In this document: in pieces, positions 1-8,190 of the stretch
How positions within the stretch are numbered: the stretch's first letter is position 1
Layout of the letters: each line of letters opens with the position of its first letter
Assembly (NCBI GenBank): GCA_002423025.1
Contig: DIUN01000043.1
Location: 314 to 64,313, forward strand
Direction: 5' to 3'
Source: Sphingomonadales bacterium UBA6157
GTDB lineage: Bacteria > Pseudomonadota > Alphaproteobacteria > Sphingomonadales > Sphingomonadaceae
Length of the DNA: 64,000 nucleotides
Program-made: the position numbers and the translations under genes
Notes under the pieces: model-generated
The model's database searches: none
Told to the model about the DNA's origin: nothing
Seen by the model: the letters and a program-made list of their open reading frames with translations, nothing else

Positions 1-1
1 C

Positions 2-148
2 GGCTCGATCTCGGCCGAGCATGGCATCGGCGTGCTCAAGCGCGCCGAGCTGGCGCGGCTGGCACCGCCGGCCAAACTGGCCGCGATGCGCGCCATCAAG
101 GCGGCGCTCGACCCGCTGGGCATCATGAACCCCGGCAAGCTGTTGTAG
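2..148 (+). CDS. FAD-linked oxidase, C-terminal fragment (GlcD/lactate dehydrogenase type)
   Basis: Only the last 48 codons are in the window; the gene begins to the left of base 1. The tail holds the typical C-terminal signature of FAD-binding oxidases of the GlcD/D-lactate dehydrogenase family: GSISAEHGIG, followed near the end by DPLGIMNPGKLL. In this family the His of the first motif lies near the flavin and substrate site, and the enzymes oxidise 2-hydroxy acids. The substrate cannot be told from the tail. The stop is TAG at 146-148. Confidence 0.85.
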   Translation, partial: GSISAEHGIGVLKRAELARLAPPAKLAAMRAIKAALDPLGIMNPGKLL

Positions 149-291
149 CGGGTATTTCATTTGAGCAGGGCCGGTGCCGGCCAACCCACCAAACTCAACG
201 TTGATGCGCTTGCGCCAAGCCGCATCCGACTTTAGACGAAGGGCCGTCCGTTTTCCGGCACATCACCATCTTTTCAGAAAGACGCGATTCC

Positions 292-1053
292 ATGGCCAGC
301 AAGCCCGCCAATGCCGAGCAGCCCCTGCCGCTGTTCTACAAGAACCTGGTTCCGCTGTCCTCGCAGCTTCACCCCAGCCATGGCATCAAGCCGCGTGAAG
401 ACCTGGGCTTCACCAAGGGCACGCATGCCATCCCCGTGACGGTGGACGAGTTCGCCGTGGCGCAGCGCAATTATCCGATCGTCTTTGGCCTGGGCGAGAA
501 CCCGGCGCCGCTGGCGCTCGTCGGCCTGCAGGAAGGCACGAACCTCTACATCGGTGACGACAACCAGTGGGAGAAGGGCCAGTATATTCCGGCATTCGTC
601 CGCCGCTATCCTTTCATGCTCGCCCGCCTGTCGCCCCAGAGCCAGGACTTGTCGCTGTGCTTTGATGATTCGGACCCGACCATCTCCGCCGATGCCGAGC
701 AGAAGCTGTTCGATGGCGCCGAGGCGACCGACACCACCAAGGGCATCCTGGCGTTCTGCGAGCAGTTCGAGCAGGCCGTGTTCCGCACCCGCACCTTCAT
801 GGACGAGCTGGCCAAGCTTGACCTGCTGATGGACGGCGAAGTCACCATCCAGCGCGAAGGGCTCAAGGAGCCGGCCGTGTATCGCGGCTTCCGCATGGTC
901 GCCGAGGAGAAGCTGCAGGGCCTGCGTGGGGACCAGACCCGCAAGCTCGTCCAGTCCGGCATGATGGGCCTCATCTATGCCCACCTGTTCTCGCTCTCGC
1001 TGATCTCGCCACTGTTCGAGCGCCAGTTCGCCGCGAGCACCAAGACCGCCTGA
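292..1053 (+). CDS. SapC family protein (standalone copy)
   Basis: This 253-residue protein has the full SapC-family layout (PF07277): an N-terminal FYKNLVPLSS segment, a central NYPIVFGLGEN...LALVGLQEGTNLYI block, and a C-terminal stretch with KLVQSGMMGLIYAHLFSLSL. The biochemical role of the family is not established. Its genes recur beside TonB-dependent receptors and flavin-dependent halogenases in Sphingomonadales, Caulobacterales and Xanthomonadales. There is no signal peptide, so it is probably cytoplasmic. A second, divergent SapC lies at 9752-10477 inside the glucan locus. This copy stands alone, with no coupled partner on either side. A GC hairpin at 1063-1080 follows the stop but lacks a T-run. 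Confidence 0.85.
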   Translation: MASKPANAEQPLPLFYKNLVPLSSQLHPSHGIKPREDLGFTKGTHAIPVTVDEFAVAQRNYPIVFGLGENPAPLALVGLQEGTNLYIGDDNQWEKGQYIPAFVRRYPFMLARLSPQSQDLSLCFDDSDPTISADAEQKLFDGAEATDTTKGILAFCEQFEQAVFRTRTFMDELAKLDLLMDGEVTIQREGLKEPAVYRGFRMVAEEKLQGLRGDQTRKLVQSGMMGLIYAHLFSLSLISPLFERQFAASTKTA

Positions 1054-1309
1054 TCGCAGCCGCGCCCCCGCTTTGGGGCGATGCTGGAACCTTGCTGCCG
1101 CGTCCGCCGATAGAGGCAGGCGCGGCAGTGTTGTTTCGGGGTGTTTCCGGCGTTGCCGGGAGATTTTGAGCCACCTCCGCAACGGTGCCGGCGCGCGCCC
1201 GGCGAGCGCCCGTCCACAGCCCGTCGCGCGCCTGCCTCGCACCGTGGGAGGTCCGGCCCGGTTGCCTTTACAATCCCGATTTCTCCCGTAATGTCCCGGT
1301 TCGAAGTTG
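1054..1309 (+). other. intergenic region between sapC and the ZnuD-like receptor
   Basis: About 316 bases separate the SapC stop from the next start. The first part holds a GC hairpin (CGCCCC at 1063-1068 with GGGGCG at 1075-1080). The middle contains no convincing ORF: a long antisense frame crosses it but has no start, ribosome site or family match. The last 60 bases hold the promoter and operator described separately. Confidence 0.5.
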
Positions 1310-1328
1310 ACTTGATATATTATCACGT
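1310..1328 (+). promoter_or_regulatory. putative Fur/Zur-type operator of the zinc receptor gene
   Basis: A 19-bp AT-rich palindrome, ACTTGATATATTATCACGT, is symmetric at 7 of 9 position pairs, with core TGATA-TAT-TATCA. It begins inside a -35-like TTGACT (1307-1312) and ends just before a weak -10 region around 1329-1335, a repressor position. Fur-family regulators bind 19-bp sites, and known Zur boxes resemble TGTTATA-N-TATAACA. The gene it precedes encodes a ZnuD-like receptor, so control by Zur is the natural inference. The match to the classical Zur box is partial. Confidence 0.5.
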
Positions 1329-1369
1329 CATACAGCCGTCGCGTTCTGTCCAGTCCCAAAGGCTCATTG

Positions 1370-3433
1370 ATGCGTATTACCGGTTCGTTGCTTGCCATGC
1401 TTCTCGCCACCGTCGCCACCCCGGCGCTGGCGGTTGACCAGCCCGATGCGCTGCACACGGAAACCTCGGCCGAGATCATCGTGACAGCGCCGTTCGAGCG
1501 CGAGCGTTTCAGCCTGGCCACCGCGGTGACTGTGCTACAAGGCACTGATCTTGCGCGGGAAAGCCGCTCGACGCTGGGTGAGACACTGGCGCGCCAGCCT
1601 GGTGTTTCCAGCACCTTCTTCGGCCCCAATGCCTCCCGCCCGATCCTGCGCGGCCTGGATGCCGAGCGCGTTCGCGTGCTGACAGATGGTATCGGCAGCT
1701 TCGATGTCTCCAACACCTCGGTCGATCATGCCGTGGCGATCAACCCGCTGCTGGTCAGCCGGGTGGAAGTCATCCGCGGCCCCGCCGCGCTGCTCTATGG
1801 TTCCGGCGCAATCGGCGGCGTGGTGAACGTGCAAGACACGAGAATCCCACGTGAAATTCCCGATGAGCCGCTCCATGTCGAAGCCGCTGCCAACTTTGGA
1901 TCGGCCGCTGAGGAGCGCGGCGGCGGCGTCGCGATCGACCTGCCACTCGGCAAGACCGGCCTTGTTGCCCATGCCGATGCCAGCTTCCTGCGCACCAGCG
2001 ATTATCGCAGCGGCGGCTTTGTCTATTCCCCCGCCCAGCGCGCCCTCGGCACCGCCGCCGGCGGCGAAGCCGCCGACCAGGCCGCCCTGCGCGGGAACGT
2101 GCCGAACAGCGATGCCCGCACGTGGGATGTGGCCGGCGGCCTCGCCTGGATTGGCGCGGACGGAGCAAATTTCGGCTTCTCGGTCAGTCACTTGGAGAAT
2201 AATTACGGTATTCCCAACGCCCTGCCGATTGGGCTGGGCGAGGGCGAAGGCCCCGAGCAGGATATCCGCCTCGACATGCGGCAGACCCGTGTGGACGTGC
2301 GCGCCGCCGTGCCTCTGGGAGGCCTGTTCGAGACGCTGCGGCTGCGCGGCGGCTGGGCCGATTATCGGCATGACGAACTGGAGGACACCGGCGAAATCGG
2401 CACCAGCTTCTTCAACAAGGCCTGGGAAGCCCGTGCCGAACTCGTCCAGCGCGAGCAGGGCGCCTGGAAGGGCGCCAGCGGGGTGCAATATCTTTCCCGC
2501 AACTTCGAATCCGTCGGCGCCGAGGCCTATATTCCGCGCAACGAAACCCGCCAGATCGCACTGTTCACCCTGCAGGAATTCGATGTCGGCGGCGGCCTCA
2601 AGATCGATGTTGGTGGGCGATACGAGCACAGCGACGTGCGATCGGACGTGATCGGCATCAGCCGGAATTTCGATGCATTTTCAGGCTCTTTCGGTGTTTC
2701 GCTGCGGCTTTCGGATGGCTGGAACTTTGCTGTCAGCACGGCCCATAGCCAGCGCGCGCCTTCGGCCGAGGAGTTGTTCGCCAACGGCGGGCACGCTGCT
2801 ACCCAGGCTTTTGAGGTCGGTAATCCTGTCTTCCTGAAGGAGCGCTCGACCGGCATTGAAGCCGTTCTGCGCGGCCGTGGCGACCTCTGGAACATCGAGC
2901 TTTCCAGCTTCTTCACCCGGTTCAGCAACTTCATCTACCTGAACCCGAACGGCGATATCGAAGATGGCTTGCCGGTGTTCCAATATCAGCAATCGGGCGC
3001 CCGCTTCTGGGGCTTCGAGGCCGAGGGCGCCTATACGCTGGCTGAATTGGGTGACACCAGCATCGCTGCAACCGGCCTCATCGATTTCGTCCGCGCCGAC
3101 ATTCTGGGCGGGGTCGGCCCGGTGCCGCGCATTCCGCCACTGCGCATGATCGGTGGCCTGGAGGCCAGCGGTGGCAGCATCGGTGGCCGAATCGAGATCG
3201 AGCATGCCATTCGCCAGAAGCGCCTCGCCAGTTTTGAGGCCGATACGCCGGCTTTCACCATGGTCAATGCCAGTCTTACCTGGAAGCCTCTCGGCACCGA
3301 TAATGGAACGGCAGTGATTCTCTCAGCCAACAACGTCTTTGATGTGGAAGCCCGTCGCCACGCCAGTTTTCTCAAGAATGTTTCGCCTTTGATGGGTCGG
3401 GATTTCCGCCTTGCTGTGCGATTCAGCTTCTGA
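1370..3433 (+). CDS. znuD: TonB-dependent receptor, ZnuD-like (zinc uptake)
   Basis: A 687-residue outer-membrane receptor. Residues 1 to about 22 form a signal peptide ending ATPALA. A TonB-box-like segment (EIIVTAP) precedes the plug. The plug carries a block typical of ZnuD zinc receptors: FGPNASRPILRGLDAERVRVL, then DHAVAINPLL and EVIRGPAALLYGSGAIGGVVNV. The barrel has the family's AEELFANGGHAATQAFEVG segment, and the protein ends in aromatic FSF as expected for BAM-inserted barrels. The start is ATG at 1370; a TTG one codon earlier is less likely. The Zur-like palindrome at 1310-1328 supports zinc. Histidine-rich loops as in Neisseria ZnuD are not evident, so another metal chelate remains possible. 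Confidence 0.78.
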   Translation: MRITGSLLAMLLATVATPALAVDQPDALHTETSAEIIVTAPFERERFSLATAVTVLQGTDLARESRSTLGETLARQPGVSSTFFGPNASRPILRGLDAERVRVLTDGIGSFDVSNTSVDHAVAINPLLVSRVEVIRGPAALLYGSGAIGGVVNVQDTRIPREIPDEPLHVEAAANFGSAAEERGGGVAIDLPLGKTGLVAHADASFLRTSDYRSGGFVYSPAQRALGTAAGGEAADQAALRGNVPNSDARTWDVAGGLAWIGADGANFGFSVSHLENNYGIPNALPIGLGEGEGPEQDIRLDMRQTRVDVRAAVPLGGLFETLRLRGGWADYRHDELEDTGEIGTSFFNKAWEARAELVQREQGAWKGASGVQYLSRNFESVGAEAYIPRNETRQIALFTLQEFDVGGGLKIDVGGRYEHSDVRSDVIGISRNFDAFSGSFGVSLRLSDGWNFAVSTAHSQRAPSAEELFANGGHAATQAFEVGNPVFLKERSTGIEAVLRGRGDLWNIELSSFFTRFSNFIYLNPNGDIEDGLPVFQYQQSGARFWGFEAEGAYTLAELGDTSIAATGLIDFVRADILGGVGPVPRIPPLRMIGGLEASGGSIGGRIEIEHAIRQKRLASFEADTPAFTMVNASLTWKPLGTDNGTAVILSANNVFDVEARRHASFLKNVSPLMGRDFRLAVRFSF

Positions 3434-3469
3434 CGAAAAAAATTGGTCAGGGTTACGTAGATTTTGCCA

Positions 3470-3497
3470 TTGAACTGAAGCTTTCCGAGCCTATGTT
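3470..3497 (+). promoter_or_regulatory. predicted promoter of the suhB-like small RNA
   Basis: TTGAAC at 3470-3475 and TATGTT at 3492-3497, spaced by 16 bases, form a plausible housekeeping promoter. They sit downstream of the receptor stop codon and place the transcript start near 3504, just before the first hairpin of the small RNA. Confidence 0.5.
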
Positions 3498-3503
3498 GAT
3501 TTT

Positions 3504-3615
3504 AGCGCGCTGGTCCTTCCCCCCTTGAACCAGCGTGGCGATGGCCGGGTCCCCCTCGGCCATTCTTCCCTGAACCCTGGCCGCTCCGAGCATGTGCTCG
3601 GGGCGGTCCTTTTTT
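3504..3615 (+). ncRNA. suhB/mmgR-like trans-acting small RNA with C-rich loops
   Basis: There are three consecutive hairpins. Hairpin 1: CGCTGGT (3508-3514) pairs perfectly with ACCAGCG (3529-3535), and its loop holds CCUUCCCCCC. Hairpin 2: ATGGCCG (3541-3547) pairs with CGGCCAT (3557-3563), loop GGUCCCCCU. Hairpin 3: 3581-3592 pairs with 3595-3606 and is followed by TTTTTT (3610-3615), a Rho-independent terminator. A promoter lies upstream at the right distance. Exposed pyrimidine-rich, anti-Shine-Dalgarno loops plus a terminator are the layout of the alphaproteobacterial suhB/mmgR (alpha-r8) family, known for Hfq-dependent translational control. The family name is my inference from layout. 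The hairpins and terminator are directly visible. It lies between convergent genes. Confidence 0.65.
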
Positions 3616-3636
3616 GTGCGGTTTCGATTGTTAGGC

Positions 3637-4500
3637 TTATTCCGCCGCTTCGCGCAGGGGAGGGGCCAGCCCGAGCAGTGGCGCGGCCGCTACCAGCAGG
3701 GGCGCCAGCGCGCCCAACTGCTGCGCCACCAGCGCAAAGCCATCATGCTTCACCAGTCGGTTCGCTTCCATGTAGAGCCCGCGGTCGATCTCGATCTGCA
3801 CGGCATGGATGCCATCCGCCGGCTTGCCATGCAGCACGGTGGTGTAGCCACCGGCATAGGGCGTATTGCGCGCCACCCGCCACCCGGCGCTGGCGAAATG
3901 CCGCTCGATCAGCAGCACCAGCGCTGCCGAGGCACTGGTGCCGTGCCGGTCCCCCAGCACGATCTGCGGCGGCATCACGCCGGCAGGCCGTGGCATAGAG
4001 TGGCAATCGATAAGAATGGCATAACCATGCCGGTCCCGCGCCCGGGCGAGGAGCGCCGAGAGCCTCCGGTGCCAGGGCCGGTGCACTGTCGCGAGCCGGG
4101 CCTCAGCTTCAGCGCGCGCTAGGCGGCGCTTGTAGATTTCCAGGCCCTGCGCGGCCACGCGCGGCAGAACGCCGAGGCCGGCCGTCACCCGGTCATTCAG
4201 GCGAGCTGCGCTGGCTGGAACATCGTCGATAATGAGAGGGTCTAGCTCGTCCTCGCCACGGTTAAGGTCGAGCCAGGTGCGAGCATAGCGCGCGCGCAGC
4301 ACCGGCACGCCGGCCACATCATCAAGCAACTCATCGACAAAGGCATCCTCGGCCCGCCGCAACTGCGCCAGCGACAGCCGCGAGCCAGCGAGAAACGCCG
4401 CCGGGTAATCCCGCCCGGAATGCGGCGACGCCATCACCAATGGCCAGCGGCCATCGCTGTCCCCCGTCTGGCTGAAGCCGGCAAGCATCGAATCGTCCAT
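3637..4500 (-). CDS. hutG: N-formylglutamate amidohydrolase family protein
   Basis: This 287-residue protein hydrolyses N-formylglutamate to glutamate and formate in family members, the last step of one histidine-degradation route. Visible family motifs: ASPHSGRDYP near residues 25-34, RTWLDLNR, then ILIDCHSMP and YTTVLHGKPADGIHAVQIEIDRGLYM near the C terminus. These supply the metal and substrate ligands of the carboxypeptidase-like fold. No hutH, hutU or hutI lies nearby, so the exact substrate is inferred from family alone. Single gene, convergent with the small RNA terminator. Confidence 0.85.
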   Translation of the reverse strand: MDDSMLAGFSQTGDSDGRWPLVMASPHSGRDYPAAFLAGSRLSLAQLRRAEDAFVDELLDDVAGVPVLRARYARTWLDLNRGEDELDPLIIDDVPASAARLNDRVTAGLGVLPRVAAQGLEIYKRRLARAEAEARLATVHRPWHRRLSALLARARDRHGYAILIDCHSMPRPAGVMPPQIVLGDRHGTSASAALVLLIERHFASAGWRVARNTPYAGGYTTVLHGKPADGIHAVQIEIDRGLYMEANRLVKHDGFALVAQQLGALAPLLVAAAPLLGLAPPLREAAE

Positions 4501-4664
4501 TCAGAGGTGTTACGGCAGCACCGCGCGCCCCGCCAGCCCCGGCTATGCGGAGCCGATGCCGCAGTTATTAGAGGGTTATGCCAAGGGTAATCACCCCCAT
4601 CTTCGCATCACCTCATCTCGGCGCTTGCAACCGCCGCCCTTGCCGACTAACAGGCTGCCAGCGT

Positions 4665-4739
4665 GGGCGCGTAGCTCAGTGGTAGAGCACTGTGTTGACA
4701 TCGCAGGGGTCACAAGTTCAATCCTTGTCGTGCCCACCA
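4665..4739 (+). tRNA. tRNA-Val (anticodon GAC), CCA encoded
   Basis: The cloverleaf folds fully. The acceptor GGGCGCG (4665-4671) pairs with CGTGCCC, then discriminator A and encoded CCA (4737-4739). The D-arm is GCTC...GAGC with AGTGGTA in the loop. The anticodon stem CTGTG/CGCAG has loop TTGACAT, giving anticodon GAC (reads GUC and GUU). The T-arm is ACAAG/CTTGT with loop TTCAATC. Confidence 0.97.
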
Positions 4740-5020
4740 TTTTCCCCTTCGATGTCTTGCCCGGGCGCGCCTGATGCGCCGCCCGGTACCCGGCGAGCCT
4801 CGTCCGATCTGATGGGTGAAATCTTCACAACACATCGGCCCTTCTAACGAAGGCGTTGCCGCGCGCTTCCAAAGCTGCGGATCTCGAGGCTGCAGCCTCA
4901 CCTGATGGCGGATGCGCCTTTGCGATCGCCTCGCGGACGCAAGTGTAGCGAAACTGCCACGCCCCGCAGCTTTTTCTCACGCCGACTTCCGCGCCTTGAC
5001 AACCAGTGGCCATCTAAGCG
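4740..5020 (+). other. intergenic region between tRNA-Val and the glucan-locus receptor
   Basis: After the tRNA there is a GC-rich imperfect hairpin around 4757-4783 (CCGGGCG...CGCCCGG) without a T-run. The remaining bases show no credible coding frame. A -35-like TTGACA lies at 4996-5001, followed by the LacI-type operator. The leader from there to the receptor start is about 55 bases. Confidence 0.5.
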
Positions 5021-5036
5021 ATGTGAACGTTAACAT
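5021..5036 (+). promoter_or_regulatory. LacI-type operator upstream of the glucan TonB receptor
   Basis: ATGTGAACGTTAACAT is a palindrome centred on CG, symmetric at 7 of 8 pairs, which is the form expected for a LacI-family site. It lies about 20 bases after a TTGACA -35 element, so it would cover the -10/start region. Its central 14 bases recur exactly, in reverse complement, at 16354-16367 before the GH3 gene. The LacI-family regulator at 14049-15113 is the obvious candidate to bind it. Confidence 0.72.
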
Positions 5037-5090
5037 TTTGATTGAGAGCTTCAAAAGAAGCCGCTCGTAGATCGCTTAGGGGGGTAGAAC

Positions 5091-8069
5091 ATGAATAGCC
5101 GTAACAGCCGCTGGGCCGCGCGTTTTCTGATGAGCGCGTCAACCGTCGTGCTCATGGGAGCGCCCGGAATGGCCGCTGCCCAGCAGGCTGCAGCCAGCGA
5201 TGTCGTTGTTGAAGAAGACCAGATCGTCGTTACCGGCATTCGCGCGAGCCTCAAGGCCGCCATGGACATCAAGCGTGACGCCCAAGGTGTCGTGGACGCT
5301 ATTTCGGCAGAGGACATCGGCAAGTTCCCTGATACGAACCTCGCCGAATCACTTCAACGCATCACAGGCGTGTCGATTGACCGCTCCAACGGCGAAGGCT
5401 CCACGGTTACGGTTCGCGGCTTCGGGCCGGAGTTCAACCTTGTCACTCTTAATGGCCGTCAGATGCCGACCTCGTCGCTTGGCGATGGTGCCAGCCCGCC
5501 GTCCAGCCGCTCATTTGATTTCGCCAACTTGGCGTCTGAGGGCATCTCTGGCGTCGAAGTCTACAAAACCGGCCGAGCCTCGATCGCCTCTGGCGGTATC
5601 GGTTCCTCTATTAATATCAAGACCACGCGGCCGCTCGATGCGCCGGGCCTGAAGGGCAGCATTGGCGCCAAGGCAACGCTCGATACCTCGCGCAATGCCG
5701 GCGATAAGATCACCCCCGAGTTCTCGGGTATCATCAGCAACACCTTCGCTGACAATCGGATCGGTGTGGCGATCTCCGGCAGCTACCAGAAGCGCGAAGC
5801 CAGTGTGAACCAGGCGAATGTCGGCTGGCGTGATGGTTATCTCGGCACAGAGAATAACTGGGGCTCGCTCGCCAATCCGGGTGACCCACGCTACGAGAAC
5901 ATTATCAACCGACCCGGCCCGACCGATGTTTATGCCGTTCCGCAGAACGCTTCGTATGACCTGACGGACATCAATCGCGAGCGTATCAACGGCCAGGTCG
6001 TGCTGCAGGTCCGCCCGTTCGAAACGCTGACCCTGACCGGCGATTTTACCTTCTCGCAGAATCTGATCGAGGCCCGCAACAGCTCGGTCGGCATCTGGTT
6101 CAACCACAACGACACGTCCAGTGCCTGGACTGATGGTCCCGTTGCTGGTCCGCTATTCTATTCGGAAAAGTTCTACCCCGCTGTCGGTGGGTTCACCGAT
6201 CTTTCCTACAGTGGGGCGCTGACGGCCAACAAGAGCATCAACAAGTCGTTTGGCTTCAACGCGAAATGGGAAGCCTCGGACCGGCTTACGCTTTCCGTCG
6301 ATCTGCATGATTCGAGCGCAGAATCGAAGCCAACCAATCAGTTTGGCTCGAGTGTCTCGATCGGTACCGCCGTCTATGGCATCGCCGAGCAGGGCATCAA
6401 TTTTGAGAATTATCTGCCGGTCATTTCCTTCACGGCGCCGCCGGGCATCAATCCCGAGGACCCGGCCGTTCGCTTCGCCACCGGCAACGCGTTCCGTAAC
6501 GCTTACGTTCGCAACGACATTCGCCAAGCCCAGGTCATGGGCAAGTGGGACTTTGACGAAGGCTTTCTCGACAGCCTCGATTTCGGCGTTTCCTATGTCG
6601 AGAACAAGGTTCGTTCGGCTTATGGCTTCATCCAGAACGATACTTGGGGCGGCGCCGGCCCAGCGTCGGATATCCCCGACGATATCTTCACGCTGCAAAC
6701 ACTGCCCGACAAGTTCAGCGGCTTGGCTGGCAGCAATGATCCAGCAATGATCCAGCAGTTCTATTCGTTCGATTTCGAGCGGATGGCCCAACTGATCGAT
6801 AGCAAATACGGCACTTGCGGCGGCGACGGCAATTGCCTCGCCAACTACACAGTGGATCGGCGCATCAAGGAGCAGACCATTGCGCCTTACATGCAGGTCA
6901 ATACGGCTTTTGATCTCGGCACCATGCCTGTTCGCTTGACGGCGGGCCTCCGTTACGAGCGCACCGATATTGATTCCAGCGCGCTTGTTCCGATCCCGGT
7001 CGGTACCCGCTGGGTAGCGCTCAACGAGTTCACGATCGTCTATGCAGCCAGCAACGACTTCACCGAAGTCCAGGGTGACTATGATAATTGGCTTCCAGCG
7101 GTCGATTTCGACATTTCCCCGATCGACAATGTAAAGCTGCGCGGTTCGTACAGCAAGACCATCACCCGCCCGAGCTATGACAATCTGCAAGGTGGCCAGA
7201 CCGTCGACCAGCTGTTCCGCATCGGCGGCGGCACGGGCAGCCAGGGAAATCCGAGCTTGCTGCCATTCAAGTCCGAGAATTTCGATGCTTCGGCCGAATG
7301 GTACTACGATGAGACCAGCTATGTTTCGGTTGGGTACTTCCGCAAGAACGTCAAGAACTTCATCGCACAGGATCGCGTAGACGCAACGCTGTTCAGCCTG
7401 CCCAACCCGGCTGCCGGCCCCAGGGCTGATGCCGCTTATGCAGCGCTCGGTGCCAACGCCGATCTGTCTGCTGTTCGCCAGTATATCTTCGACAATTTCC
7501 CGGAAACGACGCAGATCACTGGTGTTGATGGCAACGGCTTCACGACCGGCAATATCCTGGGTGTTGCCGGGGACGATCTGGTCAATTTCCAGATCGCCGT
7601 GCCGGTGAACAATAGCCAGAGCGCAACGCTGACGGGTTGGGAGTTCGCGGTTCAGCACAACTTCTGGAAGACGGGCTTTGGTACCATCCTGAACTACACA
7701 AAGGTGGATGGAAGCGCGCGCTACAATAACGCGCTGCCCTATAATGTCACCCAGTTCGCCCTGACCGGGCTGAGCGACAGCGCCAACGCCGTGTTGTATT
7801 ATGACAAGAACGGCCTGCAGGGGCGTATCGCCTATAACTGGCGTGCCAAGTTCCTTGGCGGCACCGGGCCGAACCCGTTCTACATAGAGGCCTATGGTCA
7901 GTTCGATGTCAGTGCGAGCTACGAGGTGAAGAAGGGGCTCACCGTGTTTGCGGAGGGCATCAATGTCACCAACGCCAGCCGCCGAGGCCATCGCCGTGCC
8001 GAGAATGAGGCGTTCTTCGCCTCGCCCGGTTATGCGCGCTACGCCTTGGGAGCCAGGTTCTCGTTCTGA
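5091..8069 (+). CDS. TonB-dependent receptor of the glucan utilisation locus
   Basis: A 992-residue receptor of the large TonB-dependent class common in Caulobacter, Xanthomonas and sphingomonads (TIGR01782 type). The signal peptide ends near GMAAAQ (about residue 31). A TonB box QIVVTGIR follows, then a plug with KFPDTNLAESLQRITGVSIDR and TVRGFGPEFNLVTLNGRQ. The rest is a 22-strand-type barrel ending in ARFSF. ATG at 5091 follows a GGGGGG-containing ribosome site. Linkage to GH16, GH3, a sugar permease and a shared operator suggests uptake of beta-glucan oligosaccharides. Substrate specificity is inference from context. Confidence 0.9.
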   Translation: MNSRNSRWAARFLMSASTVVLMGAPGMAAAQQAAASDVVVEEDQIVVTGIRASLKAAMDIKRDAQGVVDAISAEDIGKFPDTNLAESLQRITGVSIDRSNGEGSTVTVRGFGPEFNLVTLNGRQMPTSSLGDGASPPSSRSFDFANLASEGISGVEVYKTGRASIASGGIGSSINIKTTRPLDAPGLKGSIGAKATLDTSRNAGDKITPEFSGIISNTFADNRIGVAISGSYQKREASVNQANVGWRDGYLGTENNWGSLANPGDPRYENIINRPGPTDVYAVPQNASYDLTDINRERINGQVVLQVRPFETLTLTGDFTFSQNLIEARNSSVGIWFNHNDTSSAWTDGPVAGPLFYSEKFYPAVGGFTDLSYSGALTANKSINKSFGFNAKWEASDRLTLSVDLHDSSAESKPTNQFGSSVSIGTAVYGIAEQGINFENYLPVISFTAPPGINPEDPAVRFATGNAFRNAYVRNDIRQAQVMGKWDFDEGFLDSLDFGVSYVENKVRSAYGFIQNDTWGGAGPASDIPDDIFTLQTLPDKFSGLAGSNDPAMIQQFYSFDFERMAQLIDSKYGTCGGDGNCLANYTVDRRIKEQTIAPYMQVNTAFDLGTMPVRLTAGLRYERTDIDSSALVPIPVGTRWVALNEFTIVYAASNDFTEVQGDYDNWLPAVDFDISPIDNVKLRGSYSKTITRPSYDNLQGGQTVDQLFRIGGGTGSQGNPSLLPFKSENFDASAEWYYDETSYVSVGYFRKNVKNFIAQDRVDATLFSLPNPAAGPRADAAYAALGANADLSAVRQYIFDNFPETTQITGVDGNGFTTGNILGVAGDDLVNFQIAVPVNNSQSATLTGWEFAVQHNFWKTGFGTILNYTKVDGSARYNNALPYNVTQFALTGLSDSANAVLYYDKNGLQGRIAYNWRAKFLGGTGPNPFYIEAYGQFDVSASYEVKKGLTVFAEGINVTNASRRGHRRAENEAFFASPGYARYALGARFSF

Positions 8070-8107
8070 TCCCAATGGCTTAGGCCGCTTTCGAACGATC
8101 GGGAAAA

Positions 8108-8134
8108 GCCACTTCTTCGCGAGGTGGCTTTTTT
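8108..8134 (+). terminator. Rho-independent terminator after the glucan TonB receptor
   Basis: GCCACTTC (8108-8115) pairs with GAGGTGGC (8121-8128) with one G-U pair and loop TTCGC, followed by six T residues (8129-8134). It ends less than 60 bases before the next start codon, which leaves little room for a separate promoter. Partial read-through into the halogenase cassette is likely. Confidence 0.85.
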
Positions 8135-8190
8135 CGCTTCCCCTGCGCAAGCTGATGCGCATGAGCAAATGCCAGATGGGTGCAACCAGG

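Noticed and set aside
274..1716. 480-codon minus-strand frame over sapC and the receptor start
   Set aside because: Shadow of two real genes and a promoter region; no family features.
3525..4122. Plus-strand frames over the small RNA and the hutG antisense
   Set aside because: They cross a Rho-independent terminator and lie opposite a clear N-formylglutamate amidohydrolase.
4556..4774. 72-codon frame spanning tRNA-Val
   Set aside because: It overlaps the full tRNA gene and has no ribosome site.
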